Positions 51,262 to 59,715 of a stretch of DNA of 64,000 bases are shown piece after piece. The DNA lies in NCBI RefSeq assembly GCF_000213555.1, contig NZ_GL891985.1, positions 56,533 through 120,532 on the forward strand, in the 5' to 3' direction. The translations under genes and the position numbers were made by a program. The stretch's first letter is position 1, and every line of letters begins with the position of its first letter. The DNA comes from Dysgonomonas gadei ATCC BAA-286 (lineage in GTDB: Bacteria > Bacteroidota > Bacteroidia > Bacteroidales > Dysgonomonadaceae). The notes under the pieces are model-generated. The model was given only the letters and a program-made list of their open reading frames with translations, did not search any database and was not told the origin of the DNA.

Positions 51262-51344
51262 ATTTTTAATTGAAAGTTGAAAGCTCAGAAGTGAAAACGA
51301 ATATAATAATCTTCAATTTTCCATCCTCAACTTTCCATTATACA

Positions 51345-51998
51345 TTATACAGGCCATTTTTCCAATCGCCATGCGCTATCCCAGAATATCCATTCCATTC
51401 TGGAACACATGACATATGCATCGGTCATCGCCTGCTGTTGTTGCAGGGTACATTTATCTGCAAGTTCGTCACAAATGGAAATTGCAGTTTTTACCGACAG
51501 TTCGAATTCTTCCCCGCCATATGTATTTATCCATTCCTGATAAGGGTTTTCACCTGTTACCTGATGTTCGAGAATATAATCTCCCACCTCTTTGTAAATC
51601 CAGAAGCAAGGCAATACAGCCGCAGCAATTACCTCCACAGGAGCGCTTGCCAGTTGCCTCAAAAGAAATGAAGTATATAATAAACAACCCGGAGATGGTT
51701 CAGGTTTGGATGTGGAAGATATTTTACTCACAAAAGTTTCGTGCAATGCTTTTTCTACCGCTATACTATCTCCGGCAAAGTGGATAAAAGCCTCTATATG
51801 CTCGGGGTTACTGAGCTTTGAAGCTATTCCGGTCAATACCTTGCCATATTCGGCAAGATATAGGGCATCCTGCTGAATGTAGAAGATGAATTTTTCCCTG
51901 TCGAGCGTACCATCTATCAATCCCTGAATAAAGGGTTGTTCCAGTATTTTATTATATATCGGTTTTGCTGCGTTCCATGCCTGTTCACTCCATTTCAT
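51345..51998 (-). CDS. tenA: Aminopyrimidine aminohydrolase / thiaminase II
   Basis: This 217-residue all-helical enzyme salvages HMP from degraded thiamine. The catalytic Cys is at about 131 in AAAVLPCFWIYKEVG; Asp44 (IQQDALYLAEY) and the C-terminal MEWIFWDSAWRLEKW carry the other conserved active-site residues. The length is typical. It begins 2 bases after thiE, so it is tightly coupled within the TPP-riboswitch-controlled cluster. Confidence 0.94.
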   Translation of the reverse strand: MKWSEQAWNAAKPIYNKILEQPFIQGLIDGTLDREKFIFYIQQDALYLAEYGKVLTGIASKLSNPEHIEAFIHFAGDSIAVEKALHETFVSKISSTSKPEPSPGCLLYTSFLLRQLASAPVEVIAAAVLPCFWIYKEVGDYILEHQVTGENPYQEWINTYGGEEFELSVKTAISICDELADKCTLQQQQAMTDAYVMCSRMEWIFWDSAWRLEKWPV

Positions 51999-52000
51999 AG

Positions 52001-52639
52001 CTATTTATTTTTTGATTTGTTTATGATTTCTTTTAGCTGACGGGCAGATTGCTGCGGATCAGGAGCCGACATAATGGCCGATACCACCGATATTCCATCT
52101 GCACCTGCCTGTATTATATCCTGCGCATTCGTCAGGTTGATACCTCCTATTCCCACACTGGGATGTCCGGATATGCGGGTTATTTCACCTATTCCCTCCA
52201 AACCTAAGGCTGGCGCTGTGTCTGTTTTAGTCTGTGTACCGAATACAGGCGAAATGCCTATATAGTCTACATCGAGATTATTAGCATCTATCGCATCTTG
52301 AATACTTTCAACAGAAAGGCCAATAATCTTATCTTTACCAAGTAGCTTGCGGGCAACTGAGTAGGGCATATCACTTTGTCCGATGTGTAGCCCTCCGGCA
52401 TCGCAGGCCAATGCAATATCGAGCCTGTCGTTTATAATAAGTGGTACATTGTAAGATTTCAGTATGGATTTCAACTTCATTGCCAGATTATAAAAATCCA
52501 GCGTAGAAGCATCCTTTTCCCTCAGTTGTACCATCGTCACCCCACCTCTCACAGCTTCCTCTACAACCGTTTCCAATGGTCGTCCAAGCGAAAGCGAACG
52601 GTCTGTAACCAGATACAGGCTCAAATCGAATGCCGCCAT
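52001..52639 (-). CDS. thiE: Thiamine phosphate synthase
   Basis: This 212-residue TIM-barrel enzyme joins HMP-PP and thiazole phosphate. Motifs: VQLREKDASTLDFYNLA (about 37-53), LIINDRLDIALACDAGGLHI (about 65-84), GQSDMPYSVARKLL, VDYIGISPVFGTQTKTD and VGIGGINLTNAQDII (phosphate loop). It starts one base after the thiM stop. Confidence 0.95.
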   Translation of the reverse strand: MAAFDLSLYLVTDRSLSLGRPLETVVEEAVRGGVTMVQLREKDASTLDFYNLAMKLKSILKSYNVPLIINDRLDIALACDAGGLHIGQSDMPYSVARKLLGKDKIIGLSVESIQDAIDANNLDVDYIGISPVFGTQTKTDTAPALGLEGIGEITRISGHPSVGIGGINLTNAQDIIQAGADGISVVSAIMSAPDPQQSARQLKEIINKSKNK

Positions 52640-52640
52640 C

Positions 52641-53441
52641 TTATTTTATTTGCTTTATAGTATCCTTTATTACCGCTTCATCCAGATTGTAAAGTTCGTC
52701 CAGAAAATTAACTTGTAAACTTCCGTTTCCAGAAGACTTGTGGGCGGCAATTTCTCCGGCAATACCCATAACAGCCATACCATGCGTAGCCGCTTCCAGC
52801 ATATCACCATTGACTGCAGCAAAGGCTGCAACAACTGCCGTAGCCGTGCACCCCATACCCGTCACACGTGCCATCATCAGATGGCCATTCTCTACGGTGC
52901 AGGTATTCTCTCCATTGGTAATATAATCAGTCTGCCCACTGACAACTACCACTGCGCCTGTTTGCCTTGCCAGTGCCTTAGCAGGATCGAGAGCCGAATC
53001 AGAAGAATCGGTGCTATCGACACCTTTAGTCTGTACATTCGCATTCCATAAGGCCATTATTTCGGATGCATTCCCCCTTATAATGGAAGGCTTACACTCT
53101 TCAATTATCTGTTTGCACACTTTTGTCCTGTAAGTGGTTGCCCCTGCCCCTACCGGATCGAAAACGATCGGAGTATTTTTAGCCAGAGCGGTTTTACCCG
53201 CTATTAGCATAGCTTCCACCCACTGAGGTTCAAGAGTTCCGATATTTATTACTAATGCAGATGCTATACTCGCCATTTCGGCGACTTCTTCGAGCGAATG
53301 CGCCATAACAGGGGATGCCCCAACAGCCAGCAGCCCATTGGCAGTATTGTTCATCACCACATAATTTGTGATGTTATGAATTAAAGGGGACTTGCTTCTG
53401 ACAATATTTAAATCCCTCACTAAATTTTGAATATCAATCAT
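52641..53441 (-). CDS. thiM: Hydroxyethylthiazole kinase
   Basis: This 266-residue ribokinase-like enzyme phosphorylates the thiazole moiety for salvage. Motifs: SPLIHNITNYVVMNNTANGL (about 18-37), ALVINIGTLEPQWVEAML, FDPVGAGATTYR (about 95-106), RGNASEIMAL and the glycine-rich RVTGMGCTATAVVAAFAAV (about 192-210) with the catalytic Cys. It is the first gene of the thi cluster, 20 bases downstream of the riboswitch-linked terminator. Confidence 0.95.
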   Translation of the reverse strand: MIDIQNLVRDLNIVRSKSPLIHNITNYVVMNNTANGLLAVGASPVMAHSLEEVAEMASIASALVINIGTLEPQWVEAMLIAGKTALAKNTPIVFDPVGAGATTYRTKVCKQIIEECKPSIIRGNASEIMALWNANVQTKGVDSTDSSDSALDPAKALARQTGAVVVVSGQTDYITNGENTCTVENGHLMMARVTGMGCTATAVVAAFAAVNGDMLEAATHGMAVMGIAGEIAAHKSSGNGSLQVNFLDELYNLDEAVIKDTIKQIK

Positions 53442-53461
53442 ACCCAGATAATATTAAAAAT

Positions 53462-53493
53462 AAAAAGCCGCTTCGAATAGTACGAAACGGCTT
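53462..53493 (-). terminator. Riboswitch-controlled terminator before thiM
   Basis: Arms 53465-53475 and 5383-offset 53483-53493 (AAGCCGCTTCG with CGAAACGGCTT, one mismatch) and, on the minus strand, a trailing T run (TTTTTA). It lies between the TPP aptamer and the thiM start, as in transcription-terminating riboswitches. Confidence 0.88.
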
Positions 53494-53530
53494 ATAGATG
53501 TATGTTTATTATAACTAAAAATCTAAAACA

Positions 53531-53615
53531 CGACCGTTTTCCTACGATGCCCATTACAGCACATCAGGTTCAAGGGTTTAATCTCAGCTCTTTCAGGAAA
53601 AGAACACCCCTAACA
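53531..53615 (-). promoter_or_regulatory. TPP riboswitch (Thi box)
   Basis: On the minus strand the conserved elements appear in order: TAGGGGTG, CTGAGAT, AAACCCTTGAACCTGAT and GTAATGGGCATCGTAGGAAA. These form the pyrimidine-sensing CUGAGA loop and the pyrophosphate-sensing arm. It sits directly downstream of a full promoter and upstream of a terminator, so TPP is expected to switch off thiM-thiE-tenA-thiD by premature termination. Confidence 0.95.
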
Positions 53616-53623
53616 GTGACATG

Positions 53624-53653
53624 CAAACTTAACGAAAATTATTGGAGAAACAA
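53624..53653 (-). promoter_or_regulatory. Promoter of the thi operon
   Basis: On the minus strand TTG (53651-53653), 19-base spacer, TAAGTTTG (53624-53631): a complete Bacteroidota-type promoter. Transcription would start just before the aptamer. The -33 element abuts end A of repeat copy R3. Confidence 0.75.
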
Positions 53654-53654
53654 G

Positions 53655-54105
53655 TCGTATTTTGAAAGAAGTTTATCTATGTATTTTGAAGTATACTAGT
53701 TATCGGTTTACTAGTTTACAAGAAAAAGAGTTCTTTGAAATAATTAATTAGCAAATTTGAAACATCGTTCAACGAAACAAAGTGTAGTTAAAATTAGCAT
53801 ATTAGCAAATAAGTGAAATAGTGTAACCTTTGTTACCTTTTAACAAGTAATAAGTTTTAAGTAATGAGTACAAAGTTGAAAGAACTGTATTTATGTTTAC
53901 CCTAAAGTCTCTTGTGCGATAGCCTAAGCTAACGGCTGATAGCTATCAGCTAAAAGCTGAAATATGTGTTACCTTTGTTACCTTTTATTTTTAAACACGG
54001 AGAACCAGCGGTCGGCGGAGCCAAAAAGGAGTAGCACGGAGTTTTCAGAAGAGTGACAGGATGAAAAACATGTAAAAAGTGTCAAGTTTGTCAAGTTTTA
54101 GAGTC
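53655..54105 (+). repeat. Modular punctuated repeat element, copy R3 (end B missing)
   Basis: End A (GTTTATCTATGTATTTTGAA, then ACTAGTTATCGGTTTACTAG) is followed by punctuation motifs at 53821-53841 and 53966-53986. The first module (AAGTAATAAG/AAGTAATGAG words, then GCGATAGCCTAAGC and AGCTATCAGCTAAAAGC words) is almost the same as in copy R4 but longer by an inserted word. The second module (CACGGAG words, GTCAAGTTTGTCAAG doublet) matches copy R2 module 1 and carries an extra ~22-bp GC-richer insert (about 54001-54024). A ~60-base insertion bounded by ATTAGCAAAT direct repeats lies near 53750-53810. The element separates the thi promoter from clpB. Confidence 0.75.
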
Positions 54106-54235
54106 CCATTCGTGTTAGACTAAAAATGACGAATAAACTGACATTTTGTCAAAAATATCAGATTGGCAAATATTTTGAACAAGTGTAAACAGACAATAGT
54201 TATATAAAATACAAGCAAACAGAAAAACTAAACAT

Positions 54236-56827
54236 ATGAATTTCAATAATTTTACAATCAAATCTCAGGAGGCGATACAAAAAGCCATTGAGATAACAAA
54301 AGAAAAAGGCCAACAGTCTATAGAACCGGCACACATACTTATGGGAGTAATCATGACCGGGGAGAATGTCGTGAATTTCCTCTTTCAGAAACTGGGAGCA
54401 AATCCCGGTCATTTGACGAATATATTAAGCAAGGAGATCGATTCCCTTCCGAAGGTTTCGGGAGGAGGTGAAGCGTTCCTCAGCCGCGAAAGTAATGTTG
54501 CACTGGAAAAAGCTGCCGAATATGCAAAAAAGATGGGTGATCAGTATGTTTCCCTCGAGCATATATTGTTAGGTGTATTATCAGGCAAAAGCACGGCGGC
54601 GCAGATGCTCAAAGATGCAGGTATATCCGAAAAGGAACTGCAACCGGCCATCAATGAACTACGTAAAGGCACGAATGTAACCAGCCAGACTGCCGAAGAT
54701 ACTTATCAGTCACTGGAAAAATATGCTATAAACCTGACTCAAAGAGCCAAGGACGGAAAGCTGGACCCCGTTATCGGCCGCGATGATGAGATACGCCGTG
54801 TGTTGCAGATACTTAGCCGCCGCACCAAGAACAATCCTATACTGATAGGCGAACCGGGTACGGGTAAAACTGCTATTGCCGAGGGGCTTGCGCATCGTAT
54901 TGTACGGGGTGATGTTCCTGAAAACCTGAAAAGCAAACAGATTTATTCTCTGGATATGGGCGCGCTGATTGCAGGGGCAAAATATAAAGGCGAATTTGAA
55001 GAACGGCTGAAATCTGTAGTGAATGAAGTTACCAAGTCGGAAGGAGAGATTATCTTATTTATCGACGAGATACATACATTGGTAGGCGCAGGTAAAAGTG
55101 AGGGAGCGATGGATGCAGCTAATATCCTTAAGCCGGCATTGGCAAGAGGAGAGTTACGTTCGATAGGCGCGACTACACTTGACGAATATCAGAAATATTT
55201 TGAAAAGGACAAGGCTTTGGAGCGCCGTTTTCAGACTGTAATGGTGGATGAACCGAGCGAGGCCGATGCAATCTCCATCCTGCGGGGACTGAAAGAAAAA
55301 TATGAAAATCACCATAAGGTGCGTATCAAAGACGAAGCTATTATTGCTGCTGTGCAACTGTCGAGCCGCTATATATCCGACCGCTTTTTGCCCGATAAGG
55401 CTATCGACCTGATGGACGAGGCTGCGGCAAAATTGCGTATGGAAGTGGATTCCGTACCGGAAGAACTGGACGAAAAGAGCCGTCGTATCAAACAACTCGA
55501 AATCGAACGTGAAGCTATACGCCGCGAGAATGACAAGCTGAAGGAACAAGAGCTATCTAAAGAAATAAGCAGGCTGAAAGATGAAGAAAAAGACCTGAAA
55601 GCCAAATGGCAATCGGAAAGAGAAGTTATCAATAAGATCCAGCAGAATAAGATAGAGATAGAAAATACCAAATTCGAAGCGGAAAAGGCCGAGCGCGAAG
55701 GCGATTACGGAAAGGTTGCCGAACTCCGTTACGGTAAATTGAAAGAATTGGAAGATGGTATAGGCAAACTGCAAGGACAACTGCATGAAATGCAGGGAAA
55801 TCAGGCAATGATAAAAGAGGAAGTCGATTCATACGATATTGCTGATGTGGTTTCCCGCTGGACAGGCATCCCTGTCAACAAGATGCTGCAAAGCGAACGG
55901 GAGAAATTGCTGAACCTCGAAGTGGAATTGCACAGGCGTGTCGTGGGGCAGGATGAAGCTATTTCTGCCGTATCGAATGCGATACGCCGTAGCCGTGCAG
56001 GACTGCAAGACCCCAAACGTCCCATAGGCTCGTTTATATTTCTGGGTACGACAGGTGTCGGTAAGACCGAGCTGGCGAAAGCCCTCGCCGAATTCCTGTT
56101 CGATGACGAGAATATGATGACCCGTATCGACATGAGCGAGTATCAGGAAAAATTCAGTGCTACCCGGCTTATCGGGGCACCTCCGGGATATGTCGGTTAT
56201 GACGAAGGGGGACAATTGACAGAAGCTATCCGCCGTAAGCCGTATTCGGTAGTCTTATTCGATGAAATAGAAAAGGCGCATCCCGATGTTTTCAATATCT
56301 TATTGCAGGTATTGGACGACGGACGCCTGACCGATAATAAAGGGCGTGTGGTAAACTTCAAAAATACAATCATCATTATGACGTCCAATATGGGTTCTCC
56401 ATTGATCCGGGAAAACTTTGCGGGAATAACACCAAAGAACCACAACGAAGTGGTGGAGAAAACCAAACGCGAAGTGTTGGATATGCTGAAAGTGAATATG
56501 CGTCCCGAATTCCTGAACCGTATCGATGAGACAGTTATGTTCGAACCATTAAATCTGGCACAGATAGAACAGGTTGTCCGCATACAGCTCGAAGGCATAG
56601 TAAAAATGCTGAAAGGCAACGGGGTGAAACTGGAATTTACAGAAGAAGCTATTGCCGGGATAGCGCAAATGGGTTATGATCCTGAATTCGGGGCACGTCC
56701 GGTGAAACGTGTTATACAGCGTACTGTACTGGATACACTATCGAGACAACTGCTCGCCGGAACAGTAGATAAGGAGAATCCCATCATAATAGATATGAAG
56801 GACGGGGAGTTGAGTTTCAATAACTAA
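54236..56827 (+). CDS. clpB: ATP-dependent disaggregase ClpB
   Basis: This 863-residue Hsp104/ClpB chaperone has a Clp N-domain (about 1-145), first AAA+ module with Walker A GEPGTGKTA (205-213) and Walker B ILFIDEIHTL, a long coiled-coil middle domain (about 400-525) that marks ClpB rather than ClpA/C, and a second AAA+ module with GTTGVGKTELAKAL (about 603-616) and VLFDEIEKAHPD. It resolubilises aggregates with DnaK. I could not find a HrcA/CIRCE or other heat-shock operator upstream. The gene lies just after repeat copy R3 and is monocistronic. Confidence 0.96.
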   Translation: MNFNNFTIKSQEAIQKAIEITKEKGQQSIEPAHILMGVIMTGENVVNFLFQKLGANPGHLTNILSKEIDSLPKVSGGGEAFLSRESNVALEKAAEYAKKMGDQYVSLEHILLGVLSGKSTAAQMLKDAGISEKELQPAINELRKGTNVTSQTAEDTYQSLEKYAINLTQRAKDGKLDPVIGRDDEIRRVLQILSRRTKNNPILIGEPGTGKTAIAEGLAHRIVRGDVPENLKSKQIYSLDMGALIAGAKYKGEFEERLKSVVNEVTKSEGEIILFIDEIHTLVGAGKSEGAMDAANILKPALARGELRSIGATTLDEYQKYFEKDKALERRFQTVMVDEPSEADAISILRGLKEKYENHHKVRIKDEAIIAAVQLSSRYISDRFLPDKAIDLMDEAAAKLRMEVDSVPEELDEKSRRIKQLEIEREAIRRENDKLKEQELSKEISRLKDEEKDLKAKWQSEREVINKIQQNKIEIENTKFEAEKAEREGDYGKVAELRYGKLKELEDGIGKLQGQLHEMQGNQAMIKEEVDSYDIADVVSRWTGIPVNKMLQSEREKLLNLEVELHRRVVGQDEAISAVSNAIRRSRAGLQDPKRPIGSFIFLGTTGVGKTELAKALAEFLFDDENMMTRIDMSEYQEKFSATRLIGAPPGYVGYDEGGQLTEAIRRKPYSVVLFDEIEKAHPDVFNILLQVLDDGRLTDNKGRVVNFKNTIIIMTSNMGSPLIRENFAGITPKNHNEVVEKTKREVLDMLKVNMRPEFLNRIDETVMFEPLNLAQIEQVVRIQLEGIVKMLKGNGVKLEFTEEAIAGIAQMGYDPEFGARPVKRVIQRTVLDTLSRQLLAGTVDKENPIIIDMKDGELSFNN

Positions 56828-56962
56828 AGATGTGGATATAAGAAATCCGGTTGATTTGCTAATCGACTGGATTTCTCCCATTTATGAGGAAATATATTGA
56901 TTGCCTAAAAATCTAACGGAGCAACTTTTTTTAATAAAAAAAGTATTCTTGTGATTTTTTAA

Positions 56963-56970
56963 TACATTTG
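56963..56970 (+). promoter_or_regulatory. Candidate -7 box of the S9 peptidase gene
   Basis: TACATTTG fits TAnnTTTG, 41 bases upstream of the ATG; no TTG at -33 spacing. Confidence 0.4.
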
Positions 56971-57010
56971 TACGACAAGTACTTATAGTAGTAATAAAAC
57001 CATTTAAACT

Positions 57011-58945
57011 ATGAAAAGGAAATCATTCACATTAAGCATTATCACTTTATTTTGTTTAACACTTGGGCTGGCAACATCATGCAACAAGGCTCCGGTACCC
57101 GCTCCAATATTACCCTTAGAAGATTTTTTCAGAAACCCTGAAAAGGCTTCATATCAGATTTCTCCTGATGGAAAATACTTTTCTTATACCGCACCTTACG
57201 AAAAAAGGATGAATATCTATGTGCAGAAAATAGGGCAAGATTCAGCCGTAAGAATTACCTCGGAAACAGAGAGGGATATTGCCGGATATTTGTGGGGTAA
57301 TAATAATCGCATCCTATTTCTGAAAGATACCGGAGGTGACGAAAATTATCAGCTTTATGGCGTTAATATAGACGGCAGTAATCCACTGCCACTTACTGCA
57401 TTCGAAAAAGTGCGTACTCAAATCATTGACGACCTGCCTGAGATAGACAGTGAAGTCATTATCGGGCTGAATAAAAGAAATCCTCAGATATTCGATCCTT
57501 ACCGTTTGAATATTGAGACCGGAGAGTTGACAATGCTCGCTGAAAATCCGGGAAATATTCAGGGATGGATGACAGACCATGACGGCAAACTGCGTGTCGC
57601 CACTGCTATTGATGGAGTAAATCAGAGCCTTCTGTACAGAGATAAAGAAGAGGACGCTTTCAAAGTCCTTATAACCACGAGTTTTAAAGAAACCCTCAAT
57701 CCTTATTTCTTTACATCTGATAATCAGAAACTGTATGCAACATCGAATATAGGCAGGGACAAAGATGCATTGATCATATTCGATCCTCAGACAATGAAAG
57801 AAGATGAAAAGCTCTATGAAAATGATAAATACGATATATCCGGAGCATCATATTCTCTAAAGGACAAAAAATTGCAGTTGGTTGCATATCAGGGACATGA
57901 TGGCATAAAACGTCATTTCTTTGATGATAAATTGAAGGGCATATACGATAAGATTTCCTCTAAGGTAGCAAACAGGCCGTTTGGCATTAATAGTCAGAAC
58001 AAAGAAGAAAATATGCTGATTGTCCGCACGTACAATGACAAGACACCGGGAGCTTATTATGTCTATGATGTGGAAAAAGACGTGTTGACACATATCGCCG
58101 ATATTTACCCGTGGCTGGATGAAAACAACATGGCGACAATGAACTGTGTCACATATAAAACACGTGATGGTCTGGAAATAGAAGGATACCTGACACTCCC
58201 GAAAGGATATACCATGGAGACTGCGAAAAACCTGCCTGTAGTGGTTAACCCGCATGGAGGCCCTTGGGCCCGTGACGGATGGGGATTCAATCCTGAGATA
58301 CAGTTTCTGGCAAACAGGGGTTATGCCGTGTTCCAGATGAATTTCCGGGGTTCTACCGGATTCGGCAAGAAGTTCTGGGAAATATCATTTAAGCAATGGG
58401 GAAAAACAATGCAGGACGACATTACAGACGGTGTGGAATGGCTGAAGGCAAAAGGGATAGCCAATCCTGATAAAATAGCCATATACGGAGGAAGCTATGG
58501 AGGATACGCTACTTTAGCCGGCCTTACATTCACCCCCGATCTCTACACTTGCGGAGTGGACTATGTAGGTGTATCGAACCTATTCACATTCCTAAATACG
58601 ATACCTCCATACTGGAAACCGATGTTGGATATGATGTATGAAATGGTAGGTGATCCGAAAAAGGACAGCCTTCTGTTAGCCGGTTCTTCTCCGGTATTTC
58701 ATGTAGATAAGATAAAAGCTCCACTATTTATAGCGCAGGGTGCAAACGATCCGCGTGTAAATAAAGATGAATCGGACCAGATGGTGGCAGCTCTGAAAAA
58801 ACGAGGAATAGAAACCGAATACATGGTAAAGGATAATGAAGGTCACGGATTTCATAACGAGGAAAACAGATTCGATTTCTATCGTGCTATGGAGAAATTC
58901 TTAGGAGAACACTTGAAAGAGAAACAGGAGGCAGAGATGAAATAA
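57011..58945 (+). CDS. Prolyl-oligopeptidase family (S9) serine peptidase, lipoprotein
   Basis: This 644-residue protein has a lipoprotein signal ending GLATSC (Cys about 24), a seven-bladed beta-propeller (about 40-385: PEKASYQISPDGKYFSY, VRITSETERDIAGYLWGNN and others) and an alpha/beta hydrolase catalytic domain. The catalytic triad is visible: GGSYGGYATLAG (Ser about 495), NDPRVNKDES (Asp about 580) and GHGFHNEENR (His about 612). It is expected to be an acylaminoacyl- or dipeptidyl-peptidase-like enzyme in the periplasm or at the outer membrane, breaking down peptides. Monocistronic, with a strong terminator. Confidence 0.92.
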   Translation: MKRKSFTLSIITLFCLTLGLATSCNKAPVPAPILPLEDFFRNPEKASYQISPDGKYFSYTAPYEKRMNIYVQKIGQDSAVRITSETERDIAGYLWGNNNRILFLKDTGGDENYQLYGVNIDGSNPLPLTAFEKVRTQIIDDLPEIDSEVIIGLNKRNPQIFDPYRLNIETGELTMLAENPGNIQGWMTDHDGKLRVATAIDGVNQSLLYRDKEEDAFKVLITTSFKETLNPYFFTSDNQKLYATSNIGRDKDALIIFDPQTMKEDEKLYENDKYDISGASYSLKDKKLQLVAYQGHDGIKRHFFDDKLKGIYDKISSKVANRPFGINSQNKEENMLIVRTYNDKTPGAYYVYDVEKDVLTHIADIYPWLDENNMATMNCVTYKTRDGLEIEGYLTLPKGYTMETAKNLPVVVNPHGGPWARDGWGFNPEIQFLANRGYAVFQMNFRGSTGFGKKFWEISFKQWGKTMQDDITDGVEWLKAKGIANPDKIAIYGGSYGGYATLAGLTFTPDLYTCGVDYVGVSNLFTFLNTIPPYWKPMLDMMYEMVGDPKKDSLLLAGSSPVFHVDKIKAPLFIAQGANDPRVNKDESDQMVAALKKRGIETEYMVKDNEGHGFHNEENRFDFYRAMEKFLGEHLKEKQEAEMK

Positions 58946-58960
58946 CATCCTCTAGATATA

Positions 58961-58996
58961 ATAAGAATGGGTAACGACTAAGCTACCCATTCTTAT
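58961..58996. terminator. Bidirectional terminator after the S9 peptidase
   Basis: Perfect 13-bp arms (58961-58973 and 58984-58996). It also lies just beyond the end of the converging YtxH-like gene (59014). Confidence 0.85.
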
Positions 58997-59013
58997 ATTT
59001 TCTTATCTGTATA

Positions 59014-59238
59014 TTATTTACTCTCTTTTCCGTTATTCAACTCATATTCAACACGGTCTTTGATGTATTCTACCTGATTCTTGCCTACATCGGCTACATT
59101 TTTCAGGTTGCGTTTTGCTTTGCTGGCAAATTTATTCATATCGTCACAAAAACCGTCTAATTTACCTTGCTTATACAGTCTGCTGACTGCGTAAATTGCT
59201 ACAGCCCCCAAGGCTGCTCCTATCAATACTTTCTTCAT
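59014..59238 (-). CDS. YtxH-like small envelope protein
   Basis: This 74-residue protein has an N-terminal glycine-containing helix (KKVLIGAALGAVAIYAVSRL) followed by a charged amphipathic helix (NKFASKAKRNLKNVADVGK), the plan of YtxH/DUF883-type stress-linked proteins. It is likely anchored in the inner membrane. It lies 28 bases after the GlsB-like gene on the same strand; both are typical general-stress envelope proteins and are probably co-expressed. Confidence 0.7.
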   Translation of the reverse strand: MKKVLIGAALGAVAIYAVSRLYKQGKLDGFCDDMNKFASKAKRNLKNVADVGKNQVEYIKDRVEYELNNGKESK

Positions 59239-59266
59239 AATTATTCTATTTTATCAATTAGTAATT

Positions 59267-59515
59267 CTATTCTTTCTTACGGCTAAACAGGGATATTATC
59301 CAAAGCAGCACAACGGCACCAATTGTGGACATAACCAGATTACCTATAATACCATTTACACCCAGACCGAGTAACGTAAATATCCATCCGCCGAGTAAAC
59401 CTCCGACTACTCCGACTATGAGGTTAAGGATAAGACCAAAACCACTACCCTTCATTATTTTACCGGCGATAAATCCGGCTAATATACCTATTATGATTGA
59501 CCATATAAATCCCAT
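59267..59515 (-). CDS. GlsB/YeaQ/YmgE family stress membrane protein
   Basis: This 82-residue protein has three predicted helices rich in Gly. The family motif IGILAGFIAGKIMKGSGFG (about 9-27) is followed by LIVGVVGGLLGGWIF (about 33-47) and a short C-terminal basic tail. These small transglycosylase-associated-type proteins are induced by stress in several bacteria, but their activity is unknown. First gene of a likely pair with the YtxH-like gene. Confidence 0.85.
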   Translation of the reverse strand: MGFIWSIIIGILAGFIAGKIMKGSGFGLILNLIVGVVGGLLGGWIFTLLGLGVNGIIGNLVMSTIGAVVLLWIISLFSRKKE

Positions 59516-59656
59516 AATTTCTTATATTTACTTGTTAATATTGTGATATTTGAAATCTCCTGTAGTCTACTGCTTTTACCAAAGCGATCATTTATATAAC
59601 ATCCGGAATGTTAAAAAAGTTCGCCAATTCTTCTGCGCATATGAAATTCATCTATA

Positions 59657-59690
59657 CAAAAAAGAAGACTGTTCGTCAAGAACAGCCTTC
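59657..59690 (-). terminator. Terminator of the OmpA-like lipoprotein gene
   Basis: 11-base arms (59664-59674 and 59680-59690), one mismatch, followed on the minus strand by a T-rich tract. Confidence 0.85.
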
Positions 59691-59715
59691 ATTTCTATTG
59701 TTATTTACAAAGCTA

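Noticed and set aside
53502..53699. A 65-codon plus-strand ORF over the TPP riboswitch and the start of R3
   Set aside because: It runs antisense through the riboswitch and into repeat end A; both explain the sequence.
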